From Bacillota bacterium (GTDB taxonomy: Bacteria; Bacillota; Clostridia; Christensenellales; Borkfalkiaceae), in the NCBI GenBank assembly GCA_003343765.1, contig QAKO01000058.1, forward strand, positions 1 to 7,836: a stretch of DNA of 7,836 nucleotides, written 5' to 3'. Each line of letters begins with the position of its first letter. The first letter of the stretch is position 1. The translations under genes were made by a program, and so were the position numbers. Below, piece after piece: positions 1 through 6,763 of this stretch. The notes beneath the pieces are model-generated. The model was not told where the DNA came from. It saw only the letters and a program-made list of their open reading frames with translations, and did no database searches.

Positions 1-278
1 GCATATCCCTTTTGTACGAACCGACGTATCAGCGCAATGTCCGCCGTGTGATCGCAGTCCGGTAAAATCAGCAAAGCCGGAATTGCGTTCCCTTCCGACG
101 GCATGCCGAACAACGCAAAAATATTCACGCACGATGCACCCACGGCTCGCCCCGAAAAACGGACTTTCCGAAATACGGATTTTTCTTCCGTCCATTCTTC
201 GACGATCTGCTCGTTTACCGGCAGTGAATCGTTAAAATCATTCCAGAGCGTTATCGGTGTTAAAATTTTATTCGCCAA
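1..278 (-). CDS. Probable alpha/beta hydrolase (acetyl xylan esterase / dienelactone hydrolase-like), N-terminal part only
   Basis: This is the start of a gene that runs off the left edge; 92 complete codons are visible. I chose the TTG at 278-276 because AGGGAGG (290-284) lies 5 nt upstream and no ATG is suitably placed. The protein begins ANKILTPITLW. A hydrophobic strand reading AIPALLILPDCDHTADIALI is followed by RRFVQKGY, which matches the first core strand and helix of alpha/beta hydrolases, especially the acetyl xylan esterase/dienelactone hydrolase group. The catalytic Ser-Asp-His triad would lie outside the window, so activity cannot be judged. There is no signal peptide, so it is probably cytoplasmic. 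It starts 15 nt after the sbcC stop, with its Shine-Dalgarno almost touching that stop, so it is probably the third gene of a sbcD-sbcC operon. The reading frame is secure; the family call is tentative. Confidence 0.6.
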   Translation of the reverse strand, partial: MANKILTPITLWNDFNDSLPVNEQIVEEWTEEKSVFRKVRFSGRAVGASCVNIFALFGMPSEGNAIPALLILPDCDHTADIALIRRFVQKGY

Positions 279-293
279 AATGACCTCCCTTGC

Positions 294-2963
294 TCAGCAG
301 CTGATCTGTATTTCCGAACTGCCTCCCTCGGCAGCACCCGTTACCGTTATTTTATTATTGATCCTATGTTTCAATTCTTCCACATGCGAGATCAATCCGA
401 TAGAAAATTTGCTGTTTTTTAATTTTTCCAGACTGTCCATTACCGTATCGATGAGTTTTTCATCCAACGTACCGAATCCTTCGTCCAGAAAGAAAAACTC
501 GATCGGCCGAAGCGACTTTGCGTATATCGCCGAACTGAGCGCCAGCGCCAGGGAAAGCGATACCAAAAAAGTTTCTCCGCCCGAAAGAGTGTTGACGCTT
601 CTCTCTTCCCCGCCGCAAAGATTATCGATGATCACAAACCCTGATTTATACCGTATAAAATACCTTCCGCCCGTAAGCTGCAAAAGCGTTTTCGACGCCG
701 CCACCGAAATATCCGAAAGATACTCGCTTGCCACAAATTCCATAAAAGCATTGCCGCGGACAAGATCGCGAAGGCGCGCAATCTTAAAAAGTTCCGTCTC
801 TTGGCTTTTAAGCTCTTTTTCCAGTCTTTTCCGTACCTCGGCGCGCTTTTCAAGATCCGCAACCTGCTGGGCATACACTGCCGATTTTTTGGTGACGTCT
901 TCCTTTTTCTGCGCCAAAAACCGCATTTGCTGTTCGCTCTTTTGAAACTCTTCTTCCGATATGTTTTCCGAAGCGCCGTCCCCCAGTAAACTCAGCTTTG
1001 CCTGGACTTCATGCAATTCTTTGCGGAACAGATCGACTTTTCTGAGCACAGGTTCTGCCTGCGGGATCTCCTCCAACAATTTCTGCGCCTTCTCCTCATC
1101 AGAAAAACCGGAAGCCGCCAGCAATTCCTGTAATTTGCTTTTATCTTCCGTCAGAGCGATCTCAAGCCGCGCCAGCATCGTACCGCATTTTGTTTCTTCC
1201 AGCTCGTCATCCCGTATTTTCTTTTTTAAATCTTCGCATTTTTTCGTGAACAGTTCAAGGCTATCCTGCAGCTCTTTTCTTTGCTTGTGAAGATTTTTTT
1301 CCAGAGCGGCAAAATCCGGGATCTCGGATACGCCCAACGCATTTCGGATCTTTTCTTCCTGCTTTTTTACCGTATCCGCAATTTTCTCTCCGTCAGACTT
1401 AATCCGCGCCAGTTCTTTTTCCGCCTCGGCGGCTTCGCTTTCCGCTTTGGCTCTTTCCAAGGAATGAGCATTCTGCTCCGACAGAAGCTCTTCCCTTTGT
1501 CTTTGCAATTTTTTGAAAGATTCGAGCAATTCCGATGCGTCCGCGGACTTTTCGCGCTCCAGCTTAGCCGCGTACTCCGCCGCCTTTTTCACAAGCTCCG
1601 CATCTACCCGTTCAAACAGTTCTCCCCCCGAAAAATCGCGGTGCAGATCGCTCCTGCTCTTCTCAAAATATTCTTTCGCGGATCGGAATTCCGATGCAAG
1701 AAGAGCGCTGTCCAGCCGTTCCGCCAGATACGCCTCCGGCGTCAGCTTTCCCAATTTTTCTAGTTTGTCCGCAATTTTCTCCCGCAAGGCTTCCTGTTCC
1801 TGCGCTCTTTTCTTTGCCCCAGATTGTTTCAAAACAATTTTCTGGTATTCTTCCCGCAAAGATTCCCGCTGACGCGCATATCCTTTCAGCAGCTCCGCAT
1901 CTGTTTTTGCATAGGAAATTTTTGCCAGTTTTCCGTTGATCTCTTCCGCCGCCGTTTTATTTGCTTCCGCATCGAAAGAGGCAACCAGTTCATCCAACGC
2001 CTGCTGCGAATTTTTTTTATCCGCCGATGCCCTGTCCTGCGCCTGTAACGTTTCCGCCTTTTCCTTTTCCGAACGGCTCAGGCGGCGGCGAAGTTCGACA
2101 ATCTCCCGCGCCATCGGGATCTGTTTCGCCTTTACTTCCAGTCCGTCCATCTCTTCACACTTTGCAAAAAGCAGCGTCAGCTGTTCGGAAAGCTTATTCC
2201 GTTGGTTTGTCCGCTCATATGCGGTCTTTACCTTCTCGTAGTCCGCCTTGTAATTTGCATAAGCAAGATCCAGCTCGACCTTTTGCGATTCCAGCTGATT
2301 CGCGTCTTCTTTCAGCTGTTTTAAAACAGCTTCATCCGCATCGGCATACCCGCGAAGCTCCCCTTCCTTGCTGTCGCAAAGAGATTTCACGGCCGCGTAT
2401 TTTTCCTTGATGCGCGCATTCAGCACATCCCCGAAACGCTCCAATCCGAACAGCCTTGAAATCAGGCGCAAGCGGTCGCCGCGCTCCGATTTTACAAACT
2501 GCGCAAATTCGCCTTGCGGCAATGCGATACACTTTTTGAAATCTTCAAAAGAAAGGCCGACGATCTCCTGAATTCTAGCGTTTGTGTTTTTCACCCCGTC
2601 ACTGATCGCTATGACCCGCTTTCCGCTCAACTCCGACAATGTAAGCGACTGCGCAGAATTTTTCCGTTTGATCTCGCGCTCGATCCGATATATTTTACGG
2701 CCGTCGTGCGTTTCGGTTTCAAAATCGAAAAGGACTTGAGCCTTATCGCAATTATAATTGATGATCTCGTTGCCGTTTCCGCCGCGAATCCTGTCAACAC
2801 GGCCATACAAAGCAAAGATCATGGCGTCCAGAATCGTCGTCTTCCCGCTTCCCGTATCGCCGAATATCCCGAATATTCCGCCGGAAAGCAATTTTTCAAA
2901 ATCGATCTCCGCCTTTTTGGAAAAGCTGTTGATCCCGCAAAAACTTAAATACTTAGGCTTCAT
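294..2963 (-). CDS. sbcC: SbcC, Rad50-like ATPase subunit of the SbcCD DNA exo/endonuclease
   Basis: SbcC is the SMC-type ATPase that works with SbcD to cut hairpins and process blocked double-strand ends in the cytoplasm. Numbering from the ATG at 2963 (889 aa): Walker A GDTGSGKTT (35-43), Q-loop LPQGEF (Gln150), long charged coiled coils (roughly 170-700), ABC signature LSGGE (793-797), Walker B FFFLDEGFGTLD (Asp827, catalytic Glu828) and H-loop His860. The ATPase therefore looks intact. I prefer this ATG to one at 2969: GGAG at 2974-2971 is 7 nt from it but only 1 nt from 2969, and MKPKYLSF fits the usual family start. The gene overlaps the end of sbcD by 11 nt, suggesting translational coupling. 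Two oddities: the protein is shorter than typical SbcC (about 1,000-1,150 aa), and no CxxC zinc hook exists anywhere. The apex around residue 432-450 instead reads YFEKSRSDLHRDFSGGE. Confidence 0.95.
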   Translation of the reverse strand: MKPKYLSFCGINSFSKKAEIDFEKLLSGGIFGIFGDTGSGKTTILDAMIFALYGRVDRIRGGNGNEIINYNCDKAQVLFDFETETHDGRKIYRIEREIKRKNSAQSLTLSELSGKRVIAISDGVKNTNARIQEIVGLSFEDFKKCIALPQGEFAQFVKSERGDRLRLISRLFGLERFGDVLNARIKEKYAAVKSLCDSKEGELRGYADADEAVLKQLKEDANQLESQKVELDLAYANYKADYEKVKTAYERTNQRNKLSEQLTLLFAKCEEMDGLEVKAKQIPMAREIVELRRRLSRSEKEKAETLQAQDRASADKKNSQQALDELVASFDAEANKTAAEEINGKLAKISYAKTDAELLKGYARQRESLREEYQKIVLKQSGAKKRAQEQEALREKIADKLEKLGKLTPEAYLAERLDSALLASEFRSAKEYFEKSRSDLHRDFSGGELFERVDAELVKKAAEYAAKLEREKSADASELLESFKKLQRQREELLSEQNAHSLERAKAESEAAEAEKELARIKSDGEKIADTVKKQEEKIRNALGVSEIPDFAALEKNLHKQRKELQDSLELFTKKCEDLKKKIRDDELEETKCGTMLARLEIALTEDKSKLQELLAASGFSDEEKAQKLLEEIPQAEPVLRKVDLFRKELHEVQAKLSLLGDGASENISEEEFQKSEQQMRFLAQKKEDVTKKSAVYAQQVADLEKRAEVRKRLEKELKSQETELFKIARLRDLVRGNAFMEFVASEYLSDISVAASKTLLQLTGGRYFIRYKSGFVIIDNLCGGEERSVNTLSGGETFLVSLSLALALSSAIYAKSLRPIEFFFLDEGFGTLDEKLIDTVMDSLEKLKNSKFSIGLISHVEELKHRINNKITVTGAAEGGSSEIQISC

Positions 2964-4119
2964 CGGCATGCTCCGTCAAAGATAGAAATAATTCGGTCAG
3001 ATCATCGGACGGCTCTTCCGAATATATCGACTTATAATACGTTTTGAACAGATCCGACGCGGGAAGCCGCCTGAGCGACAATACATCCGTATTCTCGCCG
3101 CTGCCCTGTACCTTGGGAAATAAAATCAAGATGCCCATGTTCGCCTCTTTCAACTCCCGAACCTGCGCCGTCAGGAGCGGTTCATTGAGATACATGGTCA
3201 ATTCAATGTAACAATCAGGGTATTTCTTTACGAGAGAAAGCGCATCCTGCATACCGTTCGCCGATAGCCGAACAAGCTGTTTCCCTGATTTGAGCGGTAT
3301 TTTCCGCAAATCATGTACGCCGCCTTTGTCAATATCAAAAACGGTAACACTCTTTTCCGTCCCCGCTTCGTCAAAAGAATACTGCAAAATCGATCCGCTG
3401 TAGATCACATTGTTTTTAAACTGCTGCCGCTTATGCAAATGACCGAGAGCCGTATAGTCGCAGGCAGGCAATGCCCCGAGCGGAACTGCCCTGGCTCCGC
3501 CGAGATCGATCTGACGTTCGCCTTCGCTTACTTTGCCCCCTGCAATAAAAAGATGTGATAAAAATACCGACGGCAAACGGCGCACGTTCTCTTTCTGCCC
3601 CGCTTCCATCCAGCGCTGCATTTTTTCGATATAGCTCTCGTCCGGATTCTTATCTTCTTTCAATCTCGCTTCGTTGGGGTACGGTAAAACATTGATAAAT
3701 ATTTCTTCGCCCGCCGCATTCCCGATCACAAGATGATTGGCTCCCGCTTCTCTCGCACACACGCTCCGCCCGGGATACAATTTCGGAACCCTGCCCGCGT
3801 TGCCGAAAATGTAAATCCCCAGCTCTTCGGACAGTGCAGTCGCCGCACCCAGACGTATGTTATCGTCATGATTGCCGCTGATCAGCACTACACAGCGGTC
3901 TTCGCCTGCAATTTTTTTCACTGCACGGTAAAAAAGATCTTCTGCCTCCGCGGGCGGTAAAAAGGTATCGAATATATCGCCCGCAACCAAAACCAGCTCC
4001 ACCGATTCGCGTTCACAGATATTTACGATCTCCTCCAACGCTGCCGCCTGCTCTTCCAGACGATCTCTTCCGGCCAGCCGTTTGCCGATATGCCAATCGG
4101 ATGTGTGCAATACTCTCAT
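2953..4119 (-). CDS. sbcD: SbcD, Mre11-like nuclease subunit of SbcCD
   Basis: SbcD is the metal-dependent phosphoesterase of the SbcCD complex, acting on double-strand ends and hairpins with SbcC. The five Mre11 phosphoesterase motifs are present in order (388-aa form): SDWH (Asp8, His10), GDIFD (Asp48), GNHDD (Asn83, His84), SHLF (His189) and GHLH (His227, His229). These are the ligands for two Mn2+ ions. The C-terminal 100 or so residues match the usual SbcD capping/SbcC-binding region in position but show no motif I can name. I chose the ATG at 4119 because MRVLHTSDWH is the canonical start and GGAGAAG lies just upstream (GGAG at 4127-4124). A longer in-frame form from GTG at 4131 would add only MRRS. 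It is the first gene of the minus-strand operon and overlaps sbcC by 11 nt. It is driven by the promoter at 4241-4213. Confidence 0.96.
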   Translation of the reverse strand: MRVLHTSDWHIGKRLAGRDRLEEQAAALEEIVNICERESVELVLVAGDIFDTFLPPAEAEDLFYRAVKKIAGEDRCVVLISGNHDDNIRLGAATALSEELGIYIFGNAGRVPKLYPGRSVCAREAGANHLVIGNAAGEEIFINVLPYPNEARLKEDKNPDESYIEKMQRWMEAGQKENVRRLPSVFLSHLFIAGGKVSEGERQIDLGGARAVPLGALPACDYTALGHLHKRQQFKNNVIYSGSILQYSFDEAGTEKSVTVFDIDKGGVHDLRKIPLKSGKQLVRLSANGMQDALSLVKKYPDCYIELTMYLNEPLLTAQVRELKEANMGILILFPKVQGSGENTDVLSLRRLPASDLFKTYYKSIYSEEPSDDLTELFLSLTEHADEA

Positions 4120-4130
4120 ACTTCTCCGCA

Positions 4131-4173
4131 CAGGAAAAAACTCAAAAAGAAAAATTTTTGCCCGCTTTCGGGC
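4131..4173 (-). other. Stem-loop followed by T-runs in the sbcD leader (possible attenuator)
   Basis: On the minus strand, GCCCG-AAAG-CGGGC (4173-4160) forms a 5-bp GC stem with a 4-nt loop. It is followed by AAAAA and then three T-runs (TTTTT, TTTTT and TTTTTT separated by a few bases), ending just before the sbcD Shine-Dalgarno. Its position between the predicted start of transcription (about 4206) and sbcD is compatible with leader control. The stem is short and the T-runs start 5 nt after it, so termination activity is uncertain. Confidence 0.3.
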
Positions 4174-4183
4174 GCAAATAATC

Positions 4184-4212
4184 TTGATTTCCCGACAAAT
4201 AATTTATATAAT
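4184..4212 (+). promoter_or_regulatory. Sigma-A-type promoter for the DnaD-family gene
   Basis: TTGATT (4184-4189), a 17-bp spacer, then a consensus TATAAT (4207-4212). Transcription would begin near 4219, giving a leader of about 43 nt before the ATG at 4262. The element mirrors the minus-strand promoter in the same region. Confidence 0.75.
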
Positions 4213-4241
4213 AGTATAGCGCATCTTACCAAATAAATCAA
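4213..4241 (-). promoter_or_regulatory. Sigma-A-type promoter for sbcD-sbcC
   Basis: Minus-strand TTGATT (4241-4236), a 17-bp spacer, then TATACT (4218-4213). This would start transcription near 4206 and give sbcD a leader of roughly 87 nt. Its -10 box directly abuts the -10 box of the plus-strand promoter, so RNA polymerase probably cannot occupy both at once. Confidence 0.65.
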
Positions 4242-4261
4242 GCGTTGCGCGGAGTTTGCTC

Positions 4262-6040
4262 ATGGGATTTTGCTCATACTCAAAAGAGTTTTCGCTTTCT
4301 TCCTATACGGGGATCGAAAACCAATTTATTCAGAAATATATGCCGATGGCGGATGGCGATGCCGTGAAAGTTTATATCTTCGGATTGTATCTGTGCCAGA
4401 ATATTCAGCAGGACTACACACTCACCGAAGCCGCTTCCACGCTGAATTTTTCCGAAGAAAAAATCATCGACCTTTTTAAATTCTGGGAGGATTTCGATTT
4501 ACTGGAAATCGTTTCTTACCAGCCTTTTTCCGTGCGCTATTTCCCCGCCGATTATGCCAAAGGCAAACCTAAACGCATCCGCACGGAAAAATATTCGGAA
4601 TTTAACAAAGCTGTTCAGTCGCTGATGCCGAAAAAAATGATTTCATCCAACGAATTCATGAAATACTTTGCCGTCATGGAAGAATATGCGATCAAACCGG
4701 AAGCTATGCTCCTGATCGTACGTTACTGCATCGATCTCAAAGGCGAAAGCATTCCGCAGAATTACATTTTGCAGGTCGCAAAAAATTTCGCCGCCGAGGG
4801 AATCACCACCGTCGAACAGATCGAAAGCAAACTCTCCGATTATATGGTTCAGAGCGGCGACATCGCAGGCATTCTGCGTGCCATGGGCTCCACCCGAAAG
4901 GCGGAACCCGATGATTATAAATTACTCAAAAAATGGACGGAAGAACTCGGTTTTGAACTCCCCGTCATCGAATTTGCCGCCTCCTTGTATAAAAAAAGCG
5001 GACTCAACAAGCTGGACGAAGTTTTGCAGGAACTTTATTCCAATAAAAAGTTTTCTAAAGCCGAGATCCGCGAATACCTTGCAAGAAAGACGGAGATCCG
5101 CGCCCTTACGCTTTCTATCGCCAAAGAACTGGGGGTTTATTGCCAGATCGTCGATACATATACGGATAACTTTGTCAGCAAATGGCTGGCGGCCGGATAC
5201 GAAGATTCTTCCCTTTTACAGCTCGCAAAATATTGTTTCCGCCGTGAACGAAAATCCTTTGAAAAAATGGACGAACTTATCGGAAAACTCGTATCTTTGG
5301 GCGTCGTTTCTGCCGACAGTATCGTAACCTATATGGAAAGCGAAGCAAGAGAACAAGAATTTGCAGGTCAGGTACTCAGAACGGCAGGTATTTCCCGCCG
5401 CGTCAACAATTGGGACAGAGAATGTCTGCGCAACTGGCGAAGCTGGAATTTCTCGGACGAAATGATCTTGAAAGCCGCGGAAACGGCGGCGGGAAAAACA
5501 AGCCCGATGCCCTATATCACCTCCGTCCTGTCCTCCTGGAAATCCAAAAATATTTTTAACCCCGATCAGCTCGTCAAAGAACAGCCGAAAGAAAATTACT
5601 ATCAGAAGCAAATGCGCGAAGAACATGACGCGGAGTTCCGCAAAAAGGTTCAGAATTATTACTTCAATCTCCGTGAACGCGCCCGGGATATTGCGGACCA
5701 TTATCTCAAACGCGCCCGCGCCGACGCAGACTTTCGTAAAAACGAAGAGGAAATCAAAGCAACCGAAATCAAACTGGCAAAAGCAGAAGCTCTCGGCGGC
5801 GGCACTACGGAATTGGAATCTTCCCTGAAAGATCTGAAAACCCGCCGCGCCGCTTTGCTGAAATCCATGAATCTGAAAGAATCCATGCTCGTTCCGCAAT
5901 ACCGCTGCAAAAAATGCAACGATACCGGCTTCGACAAAGACGGCAATGTATGTTCCTGCTATAAGGAATTCGTCGAAAATGCTTCCGATGAGAAAAAGCT
6001 CGAAAATATTCTCGACGTCTATTCCAATATCGAACTCTGA
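4262..6040 (+). CDS. Large DnaD-family replication protein with a C-terminal DnaC/DnaI-like zinc motif
   Basis: This 592-aa protein is probably a primosome component that helps load the replicative helicase. The ATG at 4262 is chosen over the TTG at 4256 because GGAG (4251-4254) is 7 nt away. Residues about 10-95 resemble the DnaD/DnaB N-terminal winged helix (IENQFIQKYMPMADGDAVKV). Residues about 146-197, 217-269, 300-358 and 384-438 look like successive degenerate DnaD C-terminal-type helical repeats; the last (WRSWNFSDEMI, then PMPYITSVLSSWKSKNI) is clearest. Residues about 450-545 are charged and helical, probably coiled coil. Cys549, Cys552, Cys564 and Cys566 form CKKCNDTGF...CSCY, resembling the zinc motif near the N-terminus of clostridial DnaC/DnaI loaders. 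There is no Walker A motif or AAA+ domain. Ordinary DnaD proteins are about 230-350 aa, so this one is greatly enlarged. It appears monocistronic, between its own promoter and a strong terminator. DnaD-family membership is firm; the exact role is inferred. Confidence 0.88.
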   Translation: MGFCSYSKEFSLSSYTGIENQFIQKYMPMADGDAVKVYIFGLYLCQNIQQDYTLTEAASTLNFSEEKIIDLFKFWEDFDLLEIVSYQPFSVRYFPADYAKGKPKRIRTEKYSEFNKAVQSLMPKKMISSNEFMKYFAVMEEYAIKPEAMLLIVRYCIDLKGESIPQNYILQVAKNFAAEGITTVEQIESKLSDYMVQSGDIAGILRAMGSTRKAEPDDYKLLKKWTEELGFELPVIEFAASLYKKSGLNKLDEVLQELYSNKKFSKAEIREYLARKTEIRALTLSIAKELGVYCQIVDTYTDNFVSKWLAAGYEDSSLLQLAKYCFRRERKSFEKMDELIGKLVSLGVVSADSIVTYMESEAREQEFAGQVLRTAGISRRVNNWDRECLRNWRSWNFSDEMILKAAETAAGKTSPMPYITSVLSSWKSKNIFNPDQLVKEQPKENYYQKQMREEHDAEFRKKVQNYYFNLRERARDIADHYLKRARADADFRKNEEEIKATEIKLAKAEALGGGTTELESSLKDLKTRRAALLKSMNLKESMLVPQYRCKKCNDTGFDKDGNVCSCYKEFVENASDEKKLENILDVYSNIEL

Positions 6041-6158
6041 GCAAAAAATTTTCCGCGTTTTTCTTTTCCCGTTCGATCCTGCTTCTGCATTTTTCTTGTA
6101 ACACGTTCTGCGTTTATTTGATCATAGCAAGGTCTGCAACGTTTGAACAGCCTTTCAC

Positions 6159-6207
6159 GAGAGTGCGCGGCGGAGCTAAAATAGCTCCGCCGCGCACTCT
6201 CATTTTT
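6159..6207 (+). terminator. Strong intrinsic terminator after the DnaD-family gene
   Basis: A perfect 20-bp hairpin (6159-6178 with 6182-6201) has a 3-nt AAA loop and is followed by ATTTTT (6202-6207). It lies about 120 nt after the DnaD-family stop. The T-run is only on the plus-strand side, so it should stop plus-strand transcripts; the minus-strand side has no T-run. The intervening bases 6041-6158 are pyrimidine-rich and show no gene. Confidence 0.85.
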
Positions 6208-6249
6208 CAACGTTAAATTCGCATTCCGTCAGATCAGCCTTCACGAAAA

Positions 6250-6669
6250 TCATTCAGCATTATTTCGGATAACCTTTTCAAGACAGCCGCAAAATTCCTG
6301 CATCGATTTTTCGCGAAGATCCAGATAAAAACATCTTCCAAAATATTTTCCGTCCCAATACCGTATAAGATTAAACCCGCGGAAATCTTCTTTGCAACAG
6401 ATCAGCAATTTTTCAAAAGGCATTTCCTGAATAACTTGCTCCTTCCCGAATACAAACTCGATCCATACCCCTTTTTTCATTTCTGCCCGCGTATGTTCAT
6501 CGATACTGACCCCGAACGCAGGCATCGGCAAGGCTTTTTCCGTCATCATTGCCCAACCGCCCATAATGCTCTTAAATTCATCTGTACCTTTTTCAAACAA
6601 ATACGCGCGCCCTTCTTTATATACAACGGCCGCTTTTGCTTCTTCTATGACTTTTGCTATTTCTGACAT
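6250..6669 (-). CDS. Hypothetical protein, about 139 aa, unknown function
   Basis: I do not recognise this protein. It starts MSEIAKVIEEAKAAVVYKEG and has a compact soluble alpha/beta-like pattern with no signal peptide or membrane segment. The middle contains PMPAFGVSIDEHTRAEM followed by GVWIEFVFG, and the C-terminal half contains GFNLIRYWDGKYFGRCFYLD. Five cysteines are present (CC, RC, FCGC) but in no known metal-site spacing. Two starts are possible: ATG 6669, 10 nt from AGGAG (6684-6680), or ATG 6678 (adding MNA), only 1 nt from it. I prefer 6669. The predicted transcript begins near 6687, so the leader is very short. The gene is divergent from the RHH-clpB operon and monocistronic. A real gene is supported by its well-formed promoter, Shine-Dalgarno and full-length frame. 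Confidence 0.8.
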   Translation of the reverse strand: MSEIAKVIEEAKAAVVYKEGRAYLFEKGTDEFKSIMGGWAMMTEKALPMPAFGVSIDEHTRAEMKKGVWIEFVFGKEQVIQEMPFEKLLICCKEDFRGFNLIRYWDGKYFGRCFYLDLREKSMQEFCGCLEKVIRNNAE

Positions 6670-6693
6670 GGCATTCATTCTCCTCTTTTCTTC

Positions 6694-6722
6694 ATTATAG
6701 CAGATATCTCCCTTTCTTGCAA
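6694..6722 (-). promoter_or_regulatory. Promoter for the small hypothetical gene
   Basis: Minus-strand TTGCAA (6722-6717), a 17-bp spacer, then consensus TATAAT (6699-6694). The predicted start near 6687 lies immediately before the GAGGAG ribosome binding site, leaving a 5' leader of fewer than 20 nt. Confidence 0.7.
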
Positions 6723-6726
6723 GAAA
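6713..6726. repeat. Perfect 14-bp palindrome over the -35 box, candidate operator
   Basis: TTTCTTGCAAGAAA is its own reverse complement and covers the whole -35 box of the minus-strand promoter. The position suits a repressor site, but no binding protein is identified and the flanks are AT-rich. Confidence 0.4.
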
Positions 6727-6763
6727 ATTTTTTAAATTTTGTAAATATTTTTATATAAAACTG

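Larger units (their letters stand above)
4183..4242. repeat. Inverted repeat bracketing the divergent promoter pair
   Basis: CTTGATTT (4183-4190) and AAATCAAG (4235-4242) are exact inverted repeats of 8 bp. They are centred at 4212.5, precisely the junction between the two abutting -10 boxes. Each arm contains one -35 box. The symmetry may simply reflect two matched promoters, or the arms could also bind a dimeric regulator. Confidence 0.7.

Noticed and set aside
103..945. Plus-strand open frame of 280 codons
   Set aside because: It is antisense to the sbcC 3' end and the hydrolase start, which have clear motifs. Its composition (Ser/Phe/Arg-rich) is typical of a frame opposite a real gene.
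4129..4131. GTG as the sbcD start codon
   Set aside because: It lies within/adjacent to the Shine-Dalgarno for the ATG at 4119 and would add four residues before the canonical MRVLHTSDWH start.
5216..5899. Minus-strand open frame of 227 codons
   Set aside because: It lies entirely antisense to the DnaD-family gene, whose conserved motifs run through this interval. The product is Phe-rich and has no ribosome binding site of note.
6159..6201. Possible CIRCE (HrcA) operator because the hairpin contains GAGTGC and GCACTC
   Set aside because: CIRCE reads TTAGCACTC-N9-GAGTGCTAA. Here the arms are in the opposite order, the hairpin is continuous with a 3-nt loop, it is followed by a T-run, and it is more than 600 bases from the clpB operon promoter.
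6138..6216. Outer arms AACGTTTGAA and TTCAACGTT around the terminator as ends of a small mobile element
   Set aside because: The arms are imperfect (one extra base) and short, and no flanking target duplication is seen.
6041..6249. Small RNA or tRNA in the gap after the DnaD-family gene
   Set aside because: Apart from the terminator there is no cloverleaf, no separate promoter with good boxes and no other stable fold visible.
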